A stretch of DNA of 64,000 nucleotides from Dokdonella_A sp937902695 (lineage in GTDB: Bacteria > Pseudomonadota > Gammaproteobacteria > Xanthomonadales > Rhodanobacteraceae): NCBI GenBank assembly GCA_048498135.1, contig JBEHYO010000005.1:1-64000 (forward strand), read 5' to 3'. A program made the translations under genes and the position numbers. Positions 45,762-54,071 of this stretch are shown here, piece after piece. The notes below the pieces were generated by a model, which worked only from the letters and a program-made list of their open reading frames with translations, made no database searches and was not told the DNA's origin. Every line of letters starts with the position of its first letter. Position 1 is the stretch's first letter.

Positions 45762-47471
45762 ATGCGCGTCCCGGTCCGTCCCGTTGTCCTGCTGGCGTTC
45801 CTCTTCGCGGCTGGCTGCGCGGCGCCGCCGCCGGCGGCCGTTCCCGGCGACGGATTCGACCTCGTCATCCGCGGCGGCACCGTCTACGACGGCTCCGGCG
45901 GCGAGCCGGTTCGCGCCGACGTCGGCATCCGCGGCGATCGCATCGCGTCGATCGGCGACCTTTCGAAGGCGCAGTCGACGCGCGTCGTCGACGCGACCGG
46001 CATGGCCGTGGCGCCGGGGTTCGTGAACGTGCTGTCGTGGGCGCCCGATTCGCTGATGGCCGACGGCCGCGGCGAATCGGACAGCCTGCAGGGCGTCACG
46101 ATCGAGCTCTTCGGCGAGGGCTGGTCGTACGGTCCGCTCAACGATGCGATGAAGAAGGAGATGACCGAGCAGCAGACCGACATCAAGTACGACGTCTCGT
46201 GGTCGACGCTCGGCGGCTTCATGGAGACGCTCGAGAAGCGCGGCATCGCGCCGAACATTGCGAGCTTCGTCGGCGCGAGCACCGTGCGCGAATACGTCGT
46301 CGGCAACGCAAACCGGAAGGCGACGCCGGCCGAGCTCGGCGAGATGCAGCGCCTGGTCGGCGAGGCGATGAAGGAAGGCGCGCTCGGCGTCGGCTCGGCG
46401 CTGATCTACTTTCCCGGCAACTTCGCCGACACGGCCGAGCTCACCGCGCTGGCGAAAGCCGTCGCGCCATTCGGCGGCGCGTACATCTCGCACATGCGCA
46501 GCGAGGCCGATCGGCTGCTCGAAGGCATCGACGAGCTCGTCGGCATCGCAAGGGCAGCCGGCATCCACGGCGAGATCTACCATCTCAAGGCGGCCGGCCG
46601 CGACAACTGGCCGAAGATGCGCGAGGCGATCGCGCACATCGAAGCCGCGCGGAAGAGCGGCGTCTCGGTCAGCGCGAACATGTACACCTACACGGCCGGC
46701 GCGACCGGTCTCAACGCGTGCATGCCGCCGGCCGTGCAGGAAGGCGGCCTCGAAGCGTGGATCGGGCGGCTCAAGGATCCGAAGATCCGCGCGACGCTGA
46801 TCGACGACATGGCCCGGCCCGGCAAGGACTGGGAGAACATCTGCTACGCGGCGGGCGATCCGAAGAACATCCTGCTGATCGGCTTCAAGAACGAGAAGCT
46901 GAAGCCGCTGACCGGCAAGACGCTCGCCGAGGTCGCCACGATGCGGGGCACGTCATGGGAAGAAACCGCGGTCGATCTCGTGATCGAGGACGGTGGCCGC
47001 GTCGACACGGCGTTCTTCCTGATGAGCGAGGAAAACGTGAAGCTCGGGCTCTCGCAGCCGTGGGTCGCGCTCGGCTCCGACGAAGGTTCGTACGCGCCCG
47101 AAGGCGTTTTCCTGAAGTTCCAGCCGCATCCGCGCGCATACGGCAACTTCGCGCGCTTCCTCGGCCATTACGTGCGCGACGGGCACGTCGATACGCTGGC
47201 ATCGGCTGTACGACGCCTGTCCGCTCTGCCGGCCGACAACTTCAAGCTGCGCGACCGCGGCCATCTCAAACAAGGCTATTTCGCCGACGTCGTCGTGTTC
47301 GATCCGGCGAGGATCGCCGACCACGCGACGTACGACGCGCCGCGCCAGTTCGCGACGGGCGTGAAGGACGTCGTCGTCAACGGCGTCGAGATCGTCCGCG
47401 ACGGCGCGTCGACGGGCGCCAGGCCGGGACGCTTCGTGCGCGGCCCGGGCTACGTCGCCGCGGCGCATTGA
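45762..47471 (+). CDS. D-aminoacylase-like amidohydrolase lipoprotein, atypical metal site
   Basis: This 569 aa protein starts at ATG 45762 (GAAGGGGAAG upstream) with a lipoprotein signal (VVLLAFLFAAGC). The amidohydrolase fold follows: FDLVIRGGTVYDGSG at the start, and a C-terminal DVVVFDPARIAD. Metal ligands in the D-aminoacylase family: His in AYISHMRSE, His in GEIYHLKAAG and Asp in LGSDEGSYAPEG are kept. The first HxH is replaced (GFVNVLSWAPDS) and the bridging-Cys segment reads FGEGWS instead of GNCG, so one metal site is changed. I recall a subgroup with these features. It is followed 14 nt later by a D-amino-acid oxidase-like gene, so the pair probably degrades N-acyl-D-amino acids. 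Confidence 0.87.
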   Translation: MRVPVRPVVLLAFLFAAGCAAPPPAAVPGDGFDLVIRGGTVYDGSGGEPVRADVGIRGDRIASIGDLSKAQSTRVVDATGMAVAPGFVNVLSWAPDSLMADGRGESDSLQGVTIELFGEGWSYGPLNDAMKKEMTEQQTDIKYDVSWSTLGGFMETLEKRGIAPNIASFVGASTVREYVVGNANRKATPAELGEMQRLVGEAMKEGALGVGSALIYFPGNFADTAELTALAKAVAPFGGAYISHMRSEADRLLEGIDELVGIARAAGIHGEIYHLKAAGRDNWPKMREAIAHIEAARKSGVSVSANMYTYTAGATGLNACMPPAVQEGGLEAWIGRLKDPKIRATLIDDMARPGKDWENICYAAGDPKNILLIGFKNEKLKPLTGKTLAEVATMRGTSWEETAVDLVIEDGGRVDTAFFLMSEENVKLGLSQPWVALGSDEGSYAPEGVFLKFQPHPRAYGNFARFLGHYVRDGHVDTLASAVRRLSALPADNFKLRDRGHLKQGYFADVVVFDPARIADHATYDAPRQFATGVKDVVVNGVEIVRDGASTGARPGRFVRGPGYVAAAH

Positions 47472-47485
47472 GCGCGGTGCGATCG

Positions 47486-48754
47486 ATGGCGGCGCCGCGC
47501 GCGAGCGACGTGCTGATACTCGGCGGCGGCGTGATCGGCCTGTCCTGCGCGTATTACCTGCTCGAGGCGGGGCGCGGCGTCACGGTCATCGAGCAGGGCA
47601 CGGCCGGCTGCGGCAGCTCGCACGGCAACTGCGGGACGCTGACGCCGAGCCACGCGACCCCGCTCGCGATGCCGGGCGTGATCGGTCCCGCGTTGCGCAC
47701 GCTGCTGCATCCCGATGCGCCGCTGCGCATCGCGCCGCGCTTCGATCCGCGGCTGTGGCGCTGGCTGTTCGGCTTCGCGCGGCGCTGCAACTGGAACGAT
47801 TTCCGCGCGGCGACGCGCGCCAAGGCGCCGCTGCTGCTGGAATCGCGCAAGCTGATCGAGGCGCTCGTCCGCAAGGAATCGCTCGACTGCGAGTTCGAAC
47901 CGGGCGGCACGCTCTATGTGTTCCGCGATGCGGCCGCGTTCGAGGAATCCCGGTGGCTGCCGCGCGCGCTCGGCGAAATCGGCATGCCGATCGATACGCT
48001 CGACGGCGCCGCCGTCGATGCGATGGAGCCCGCGCTGAAACCCGGCGCCGTCGGCGGATATTTCAACCCGGGCGATGCGCATCTTCGGCCCGATCGCTAC
48101 GTCGGTGCGCTGGCGGATCTCGTGCGCGCGAAGGGCGGCACGATCGCCGAAGCCGCGCGCATCGAATCGATCGAGCGCGAAGACGCGCGCATCACGCGCG
48201 TGCGGACGAGCCGCGGCGATTCCCGCATCGATTTTTCGGGCCGCGACGTCGTGCTCGCGCTCGGCGCGTGGTCGCCGATGCTGGCCAGGCAGCTCGGCCT
48301 CCGTCTGCCGATCCAGCCCGGCAAGGGCTACTCGATCACGTATTCGCGGCCGGCGTCGGCGCCGCGGATTCCGCTCGTGCTGAAGGAGCGCAGCGTCTGC
48401 GTCACCGCCTGGAGCTCGGGTTATCGTCTCGGCAGCACGATGGAGTTCGCCGGTTACGACACCTCGCTGAATCGCACGCGCCTCGATGCGCTGCGCCGCG
48501 GCGCGGCGGAGTACCTGCGCGATCCCGAAGGGCCGGCCATCGTCGAGGAGTGGTACGGCTGGCGGCCGATGACCCCTGACGACCTGCCCATGCTCGGCCG
48601 CGCGCCCGGCATCGAGAATCTCGTTCTGGCGACGGGACATGGCATGCTCGGCGTCAGCATGTCGGCGATCACCGGCGTTCTGGTGAGCGAGGTCGTGGGC
48701 GGCAAGCCGCCATCGCTCGATCTCGCGCCTTATGCCGTCGCACGTTTTCAATGA
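47486..48754 (+). CDS. FAD-dependent D-amino-acid oxidase/dehydrogenase-like protein (DadA type)
   Basis: This 422 aa flavoprotein has the FAD-binding GxGxxG motif in VLILGGGVIGLSCAYYLLEA, the second FAD segment GNCGTLTPSHATP, and the C-terminal family signature EEWYGWRPMTPDDLPMLGRA with GHGMLGVSMS. These features match DadA and related D-amino-acid oxidoreductases that feed electrons to the respiratory chain or oxygen. It lies 14 nt after the D-aminoacylase-like gene and 22 nt before the CocE-type gene, so all three are an operon. The true substrate, D-amino acid or a similar imino acid, is not certain. Confidence 0.9.
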   Translation: MAAPRASDVLILGGGVIGLSCAYYLLEAGRGVTVIEQGTAGCGSSHGNCGTLTPSHATPLAMPGVIGPALRTLLHPDAPLRIAPRFDPRLWRWLFGFARRCNWNDFRAATRAKAPLLLESRKLIEALVRKESLDCEFEPGGTLYVFRDAAAFEESRWLPRALGEIGMPIDTLDGAAVDAMEPALKPGAVGGYFNPGDAHLRPDRYVGALADLVRAKGGTIAEAARIESIEREDARITRVRTSRGDSRIDFSGRDVVLALGAWSPMLARQLGLRLPIQPGKGYSITYSRPASAPRIPLVLKERSVCVTAWSSGYRLGSTMEFAGYDTSLNRTRLDALRRGAAEYLRDPEGPAIVEEWYGWRPMTPDDLPMLGRAPGIENLVLATGHGMLGVSMSAITGVLVSEVVGGKPPSLDLAPYAVARFQ

Positions 48755-48776
48755 GTTGGCAATCCGGGGGAGTTCC

Positions 48777-50564
48777 ATGCGTCGATTCGTACTCGCTGCC
48801 TGCCTTGCGCTGACGTCTGCATTCGCGTTCGCGGCCGACGGCGCCAAGCCGTCCGGCGATCCGGTGCAGTTCCAGTGGGGCGTCAAGATTCCGCTGCGCG
48901 ACGGCGTCAGGCTCAACGCGACGCTGTACCGGCCGCTCGACCAGAAGGAGGCGGTGCCGTGCGTGTTCACACTGACGCCGTACATCTCGCAGAGCTATCA
49001 CGACCGCGGCATGTACTTCGCCGCGCACGGCTACGTGTTCGCGACGGTCGACGTGCGCGGCCGCGGCAACTCCGAAGGCGAGTTCACGCCGCTCTTGCAG
49101 GAAGCGAAGGACGGCCACGACGTGGTCGAATGGCTCGGCACGCAGCCGTACTGCAACGGCAAGGTCACGATGTGGGGCGGCTCGTACGCGGGCTACGATC
49201 AGTGGGCGACCGCGAAGGAGTTTCCCGCGCATCTCGCCACGATCGTGCCGGCCGCCTCGCCGATGCCGGGCGTCGACTATCCGATGCGCAACAACGTCTT
49301 CTATCCGTACGACATGCAATGGCTGACGTTCGTCAGCGGCAAGGCCGGCCAGGACAAGATCTTCGGCGACAGCAGTTTCTGGAGCGCCATGTTCCGCCGC
49401 TGGTACGAGGCGCATGCGCCGTTCGCCGAGCTCGACACGTGGATCGGCAATCCGTCGCCGATCTTCCAGACATGGATCGCGCACCCGGCGCAGGACGCGT
49501 ACTGGGACAGCTACAGCCCGACCGATGAGCAATACGCGAAGCTCGATCTGCCGATCCTGACGATCACCGGCCACTACGACGGCGATCAGCCGGGCGCGAT
49601 GGCGTTCTATCGTGCGTACATGGCGCACGCCTCGCAGGCCGGCAAGGATCGGCATTACCTCATCATCGGCCCGTGGGATCACCCGGGCACGCGCACGCCG
49701 CAGGCCGAGGTCGGCGGGCTCAAGTTCGGCGAGGCGTCGCTGCTCGACATGAACGCGCTGCACAAGGCCTGGTACGACTGGACGATGAAGGGAGGCGCCA
49801 AGCCCGAGTTCCTCAAGGACAAGGTCGCGTTCTACGTCGTCGGCGAGGAAGCATGGCGCTACGCGCCGACGCTCGATGCGGTCACCGCACGCGCCGAGCC
49901 GTGGTATCTCGATTCCGTCGCCGGCCGCGCGAACGACGTGTTCGCATCGGGCAGCCTCGATAGGAACAAGCCGTCCGGCGGCAAGCCAGACAGCTACGTC
50001 TACGATCCGCTCGACACGTCGCCGGCCGAGTGGGAATCGATCGACGTGCCGAACGGCCTTACCGACCAGCGCGGCATGCTGAACGCGTCGGGCAAGATGC
50101 TCGTCTACCACACGGCGCCGTTCGCGGCCGACACCGACATCGCGGGCTTCTTCAAGCTGTCGGCCTGGATCTCGCTGGACCAGCCGGACACCGATTTCAT
50201 CGCGGCGATCGCCGAGATCAAGTCGGATGGTTCGAGCGTGGCGCTCAGCGACGATCTCTTGCGCGCGCGCTACCGCAAGAGTTTCCGCGCCGCCGAATCG
50301 GTCAAGCCCGGCGCGATCGAGCGCTACGACTTCGATCACTTCACGTTCCAGGCGCGCCGCATCGCGAAGGGCAGCCGCCTCAGGCTCGTCATCGCGCCGG
50401 TCAATTCGCAGTGGTCGCAGAAGAACTACAACAGCGGCGGCGTCGTCGCGAACGAATCGGGCAAGGATGCGAAGAAGGTGACCGTGACGCTGTACCACGA
50501 TGCGGCACACGCGAGCGCACTGTACGTGCCGCTCGCCGCGGCGAGCTCGGTGCATCCGAAGTAG
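48777..50564 (+). CDS. CocE/NonD family alpha/beta hydrolase (X-Pro dipeptidyl-peptidase type), exported
   Basis: This 595 aa protein has a signal peptide (MRRFVLAACLALTSAFAFA), so it acts in the periplasm. The alpha/beta hydrolase domain has the nucleophile Ser in WGGSYAGYDQW, a likely Asp in ITGHYDGDQPG, and His in GPWDHPGT. A C-terminal jelly-roll domain typical of the S15 family begins at about residue 400 (SYVYDPLDTSPAEWES). Family members cleave Xaa-Pro dipeptides or esters such as cocaine; no specificity can be read here. GGGGGAG lies 4 nt before the ATG. It continues the operon with the two genes before it. Confidence 0.92.
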   Translation: MRRFVLAACLALTSAFAFAADGAKPSGDPVQFQWGVKIPLRDGVRLNATLYRPLDQKEAVPCVFTLTPYISQSYHDRGMYFAAHGYVFATVDVRGRGNSEGEFTPLLQEAKDGHDVVEWLGTQPYCNGKVTMWGGSYAGYDQWATAKEFPAHLATIVPAASPMPGVDYPMRNNVFYPYDMQWLTFVSGKAGQDKIFGDSSFWSAMFRRWYEAHAPFAELDTWIGNPSPIFQTWIAHPAQDAYWDSYSPTDEQYAKLDLPILTITGHYDGDQPGAMAFYRAYMAHASQAGKDRHYLIIGPWDHPGTRTPQAEVGGLKFGEASLLDMNALHKAWYDWTMKGGAKPEFLKDKVAFYVVGEEAWRYAPTLDAVTARAEPWYLDSVAGRANDVFASGSLDRNKPSGGKPDSYVYDPLDTSPAEWESIDVPNGLTDQRGMLNASGKMLVYHTAPFAADTDIAGFFKLSAWISLDQPDTDFIAAIAEIKSDGSSVALSDDLLRARYRKSFRAAESVKPGAIERYDFDHFTFQARRIAKGSRLRLVIAPVNSQWSQKNYNSGGVVANESGKDAKKVTVTLYHDAAHASALYVPLAAASSVHPK

Positions 50565-50620
50565 ATCAGGACAGGACACGGCTTGCCAACAGTCACCGCC
50601 AGAGCGAGGGTCGCCAGGGC

Positions 50621-51988
50621 ATGGACGAACGCGATCTGATCGTTCTCGGCGCGGGCTCGGGCGGCATCTCGGTCGCGATACGCGCCGCGCGCCATGGCGC
50701 CCGCGTGACGCTGCTCGAGCCGAACGCGATCGGCGGCACCTGCGTCAACGTCGGCTGCGTGCCGAAGAAGGCGATGTGGATCGCAGCCGAGCTTGCCGAA
50801 GCACAGGCGGTCGCGCGCGAAGTCGGATTCGCGAGCGCGCCGGGTCCGCTCGACTGGATCGAATACGTGCGACGTCGTCAGGCGTACATCGACGACATCC
50901 ACGCGAGCTACCGCCGCCGCTTCACCGAGTTCGGCATCGAGCTCCTCGGCGAATACGGCCGCTTCGTCGACGCCGGGACGATCACGACCGGAACGCGCAC
51001 GCTCGTCGCCAGGCACATCGTCATCGCGACCGGTGCGAAGCCGCGCAGGTCGACCATGCCGGGCGGCGACCTTGGCATCGTCTCGGACGGCTTCTTCGAC
51101 CTTCGCGCCCTGCCGCGCCGCGTCGCGATCGTCGGCGGCGGCTATATCGCGGTCGAGCTCGCGGGGGTGCTGCATGCGCTCGGCGCGGAGGTCAGCGTCT
51201 TCGTGCGCGGCGATCGCCTGCTCGCCGGATTCGACGCCGAGACGACCGAGCAGCTCCTGATGGCGATGGTCGCGCGCGGCGTGCATGTCGCCATGGGTCG
51301 CGAGCCCGCGTCCGCGACGCACGACGGCGTCTCGCACGCGCTGCAGTTCGCCGACGGCGAGGCGATCGACGGATTCGACACGCTGATCTGGGCCATCGGG
51401 CGCGATGCGAACACGCAATGGCTCGACCTCGACCGGGCCGGCGTGCGCCTCGGTCGCGGCGGCTACATCGAAACCGACGAGTGGCAGAACACGAACGTCG
51501 AAGGCATCCACGCGCTCGGCGACGTGACCGGACGCCTGGCGCTGACGCCGGTCGCGGTGGCGGCGGGGCGGCGACTCGCCGACAGGCTGTTCGGCCATGC
51601 GCCCGATGCAAAGCTCGACTACACGAACGTGCCGACGGTCGTCTTCGCGCATCCGCCGCTGGCGTCGGTCGGACTCTCCGAGGAAGCGGCGCGCGCGCTG
51701 CACGGCAGCGACGTCGCCGTCTATCGCGTGCGTTTCCGCCCGATGTTCTCCGCGCTCACCGGCGGCGAGGAGCGGACGTTCATGAAGCTCGTCTGCGTCG
51801 GTGCGGACGAGCGCGTCGTCGGCGTGCACATCGTCGGGCGCTCGGCCGACGAGATGCTGCAGGGGTTCGCCGTTGCGCTGAAGGCCGGTGCGCGCAAGTG
51901 CGACTTCGACGCAACCGTCGCGATCCATCCAACGTCGAGCGAGGAGCTCGTGCTGATGGGCGAGATGAACCGCACGCCTGTGGTGTGA
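50621..51988 (+). CDS. gor: Glutathione-disulfide reductase
   Basis: This 455 aa flavoenzyme reduces oxidised glutathione with NADPH. The FAD motif LIVLGAGSGGIS is followed by the redox disulfide in GGTCVNVGCVPKK (Cys41 and Cys46). The NADPH domain has VAIVGGGYIAVELAGVLHAL with basic residues downstream, and the dimer interface ends with the catalytic His436/Glu441 pair in HPTSSEE. It starts at ATG 50621, 56 nt after the CocE-type gene, and may be in the same transcript or have its own promoter. A strong hairpin follows its stop codon. Confidence 0.96.
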   Translation: MDERDLIVLGAGSGGISVAIRAARHGARVTLLEPNAIGGTCVNVGCVPKKAMWIAAELAEAQAVAREVGFASAPGPLDWIEYVRRRQAYIDDIHASYRRRFTEFGIELLGEYGRFVDAGTITTGTRTLVARHIVIATGAKPRRSTMPGGDLGIVSDGFFDLRALPRRVAIVGGGYIAVELAGVLHALGAEVSVFVRGDRLLAGFDAETTEQLLMAMVARGVHVAMGREPASATHDGVSHALQFADGEAIDGFDTLIWAIGRDANTQWLDLDRAGVRLGRGGYIETDEWQNTNVEGIHALGDVTGRLALTPVAVAAGRRLADRLFGHAPDAKLDYTNVPTVVFAHPPLASVGLSEEAARALHGSDVAVYRVRFRPMFSALTGGEERTFMKLVCVGADERVVGVHIVGRSADEMLQGFAVALKAGARKCDFDATVAIHPTSSEELVLMGEMNRTPVV

Positions 51989-51998
51989 GCGCGCATGT

Positions 51999-52024
51999 CC
52001 CCTCTCCCGCTCGCGGGAGAGGGG
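51999..52024. terminator. Palindrome between convergent gor and zinc-ribbon genes
   Basis: CCCCTCTCCCG, a four-base loop CTCG, then CGGGAGAGGGG form a perfect 11 bp stem 10 nt after the gor stop codon. It is related in sequence to the palindrome at 24679-24698 and is not followed by a T-run, so it may be a dispersed repeat acting as a bidirectional block. Confidence 0.6.
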
Positions 52025-52032
52025 GTTACATC

Positions 52033-52407
52033 TCAGTGCTTGCGTCCCGCGTTCTTCGTATCGCCGAACACTTCGACCGTCAGCGTGAACGTGCGTGCTT
52101 CGCCCGGACGCATCGCGCCGACGCCGACGATCTTGCGATCGATCTCCTCGTCGCGATCGTTGCGGATCGATAGCACCATCGAGTATTCCCACGCTTCGCC
52201 GTCCGACGGATGCCGGATCGTGCCTTCGACGCGAAGCGCCGACGTCGTCGTGAGCGCGCGCTTGGCCACGTCCGCATCGAAGCGGACGTGGTGCTTGCAC
52301 TGCGGACAGACGCTCGCGCTTTCGAGGATGATCGCCTTGCAGTGCGGACAGGTCCGTGTCGCGCCGGCGGTACCGGGGCGCACGGGCCCCGGACGCGTTG
52401 CGCTCAT
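52033..52407 (-). CDS. Zinc-ribbon protein coupled to bactofilin
   Basis: This 124 aa protein has an N-terminal zinc ribbon (RTCPHCKAIILESASVCPQC) followed by a beta-rich domain of about 80 residues (ALRVEGTIRHPSDGEAWEYS, then IRNDRDEEIDRKIVGVG). No membrane segment is seen. Its ATG overlaps the bactofilin stop codon (ATGA), so translation is coupled. The zinc ribbon plus beta domain may bind bactofilin filaments or a client protein; that is inference from coupling only. Confidence 0.78.
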   Translation of the reverse strand: MSATRPGPVRPGTAGATRTCPHCKAIILESASVCPQCKHHVRFDADVAKRALTTTSALRVEGTIRHPSDGEAWEYSMVLSIRNDRDEEIDRKIVGVGAMRPGEARTFTLTVEVFGDTKNAGRKH

Positions 52408-52931
52408 GAGCCCGATCCGTTCTCCGCGCCGTTGCGGTGCGATTTCGACGTGGATGCCTTGTCTTCCCAGCCGAACTCGGCCTGCCCGCGCATGCGCGAG
52501 CCCGCAGCGACAGTCAGCGAACCGGCCTTGAGATCGCCGATCAGCACGCCCGACTGCTGCAACTCGACCTGCGAGGCTGCCTCGATGTTGCCTTCGAGCT
52601 CGCCCGCGACCGTGATCTTCTTCGCGCGCACGCTGCCATTGAGCTTGGCGTCCTTCTCGATCGTAAGATCGCCCTGCACGTTGACGTCGCCTTTGAACTT
52701 GCCGGCGATGCGGACGTGACCTGTGCCTTCGATCTTGCCCTCGATCGTGATGTCGGCGGCGATCAGCGATTCCTTCGCCTCGGCGCGCGTCTCGGTCCAG
52801 CGTGCGGCGGCCGGCTGCGGCGCCGCGTAATCGTTGACGGGAATGCTTTCCTTGGCGGGCGTCGAAACCGGATCGGACGGGAACGGCACGGATTCCTTCT
52901 TCGCCGTCGCGGGTTGATTGAAAATAGCCAT
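52404..52931 (-). CDS. Bactofilin (polymer-forming cytoskeletal protein)
   Basis: Bactofilins form filaments at the inner membrane and organise cell-wall enzymes. This 175 aa protein has a disordered N-terminus (PATAKKESVPFPSDPVS) and a right-handed beta-helix with repeated strands: SLIAADITIEGKIEGTGHVR, AGKFKGDVNVQGDLTIEKDA, VRAKKITVAGELEGNIEAAS and GVLIGDLKAGSLTV. The start at ATG 52929-52931 gives the family N-terminus MAIFN. It is first in a two-gene operon with the zinc-ribbon gene. The cell-wall peptidase often found next to bactofilins is not adjacent here. Confidence 0.92.
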   Translation of the reverse strand: MAIFNQPATAKKESVPFPSDPVSTPAKESIPVNDYAAPQPAAARWTETRAEAKESLIAADITIEGKIEGTGHVRIAGKFKGDVNVQGDLTIEKDAKLNGSVRAKKITVAGELEGNIEAASQVELQQSGVLIGDLKAGSLTVAAGSRMRGQAEFGWEDKASTSKSHRNGAENGSGS

Positions 52932-53084
52932 TACTGCGTACTCCGCCTCAGGGGATTCGTAGCGTAGCACGCGACTTGCGACACATACCTGTGACGCAAC
53001 TCACCGTATGCAGCTGAACATCGCGCCGCATAACGGATTTTTCGCAATTCGCCCGCCACGCTCGCGCGAGCGTCGCAAACGAAA

Positions 53085-53112
53085 ACGCCGTCCGGCATGC
53101 ACCGGATGGCGT
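53085..53112 (-). terminator. Rho-independent terminator of the Sel1-repeat gene
   Basis: An 11 bp stem (53085-53095 with 53102-53112, one G-U pair, 6 nt loop) lies 20 nt after the stop codon at 53133. On the minus strand it is followed by TTTTCGTTT, giving a plausible intrinsic terminator. The gap 52932-53132 holds no gene. Confidence 0.75.
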
Positions 53113-53132
53113 CGGAAAACGGAGACCTCCAA

Positions 53133-53972
53133 TCAGCTGTTGCGCGGATGCCGATCGTTCGGCGCCGGTGCTCCACTCTTGTCGTCGGGCAACGGCACGA
53201 TCGGCTCGACCGTCGCGGTGCCGGTCGGCTGCTCGAACTTCGGATCGTACGGATTGGCGCTTTCGCGGAGCTGTTTGTACGCAATCGCGCCGTCGATGGA
53301 TCCGCCGGTGAGAACGCTCGCACCGGAAACCTGGTTCCCGTCGATTGCGGAGCGGCCAGCCGGCGTGATGTAAGTCAGCTTCCCGCCCGAACTCTCGGCA
53401 CCGACCTTGAGATTGCAGACGCCGCCGACGCGCGATCCGGTGATGCCGGCCTTCACTTGCGCCCAGCGCGTCTTGGCACGCTCGAGCGCAACGCTGTCGG
53501 CGTATGTCTTCTTGAGGTCGCGCCAGATCTCGTTCGCCCTCGCGAACTCGTCCTTCGAGAGATCGGCGTAGATCGCTTCGCGCGCGTCGACGTAATCCTG
53601 ATCGCCGCGTTCGGCGGCGAGCGCAGCCCATGCCATGGCGCGCGCCTTGTCGACCGGAACACCTTCGCCCTTGGCGTATATCACCGCGAGGTTGTATTGC
53701 GCCGGCTTGTACGCCCACGACGCCGACGTCTCGTACATGTCGATCGCGAACTTGTACTGCTTGTGCTTCACCGCGTCGACAGCGCGATAGTAGAAGTACT
53801 GGCCGGGCCGCCCGTCTTCCTCGGGCGTGCCGAAGCCCCACTGTGCGGGACGCTCGGTCGTGTCGCGCGAGTTGTAGTTGGGCGCGTCGTCGATCGCCGA
53901 TGCGATCCGCGGCGCCGCGAATGCGGCGAGCGCTGAAACGAGCGTGGGGACGAGCAGCTTGTGTGCATCCAT
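53133..53972 (-). CDS. Exported Sel1-like repeat protein
   Basis: This 279 aa protein has a signal peptide (HKLLVPTLVSALAAFAAPRI) after an ATG at 53970-53972 with AGGAGG 7 nt upstream. The central part has Sel1/TPR-like repeats (YKFAIDMYETSASWAYKPAQ, then AQYNLAVIYAKGEGVPVDKA and AMAWAALAAERGD). The C-terminal third is a distinct domain (GGVCNLKVGAESSGGKLTYI) with one cysteine and ends in a Pro-rich tail. Sel1 proteins scaffold signalling or envelope complexes. It diverges from nothing; it follows the mccB gene in the same orientation by 99 nt. Confidence 0.87.
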   Translation of the reverse strand: MDAHKLLVPTLVSALAAFAAPRIASAIDDAPNYNSRDTTERPAQWGFGTPEEDGRPGQYFYYRAVDAVKHKQYKFAIDMYETSASWAYKPAQYNLAVIYAKGEGVPVDKARAMAWAALAAERGDQDYVDAREAIYADLSKDEFARANEIWRDLKKTYADSVALERAKTRWAQVKAGITGSRVGGVCNLKVGAESSGGKLTYITPAGRSAIDGNQVSGASVLTGGSIDGAIAYKQLRESANPYDPKFEQPTGTATVEPIVPLPDDKSGAPAPNDRHPRNS

Positions 53973-54071
53973 GACCGACCTCCTGGCAAGTGATGTCGAC
54001 ACACATGAAGCGACGACGAAACTACGCCGCGAAATGTAAATCGTCAACGCACGCGCGCGCCCAGAATCCGG

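Noticed and set aside
50426..52300. Long minus-strand frame opposite glutathione reductase
   Set aside because: It is a shadow frame; the plus strand has both redox cysteines and the His-Glu pair of the reductase.
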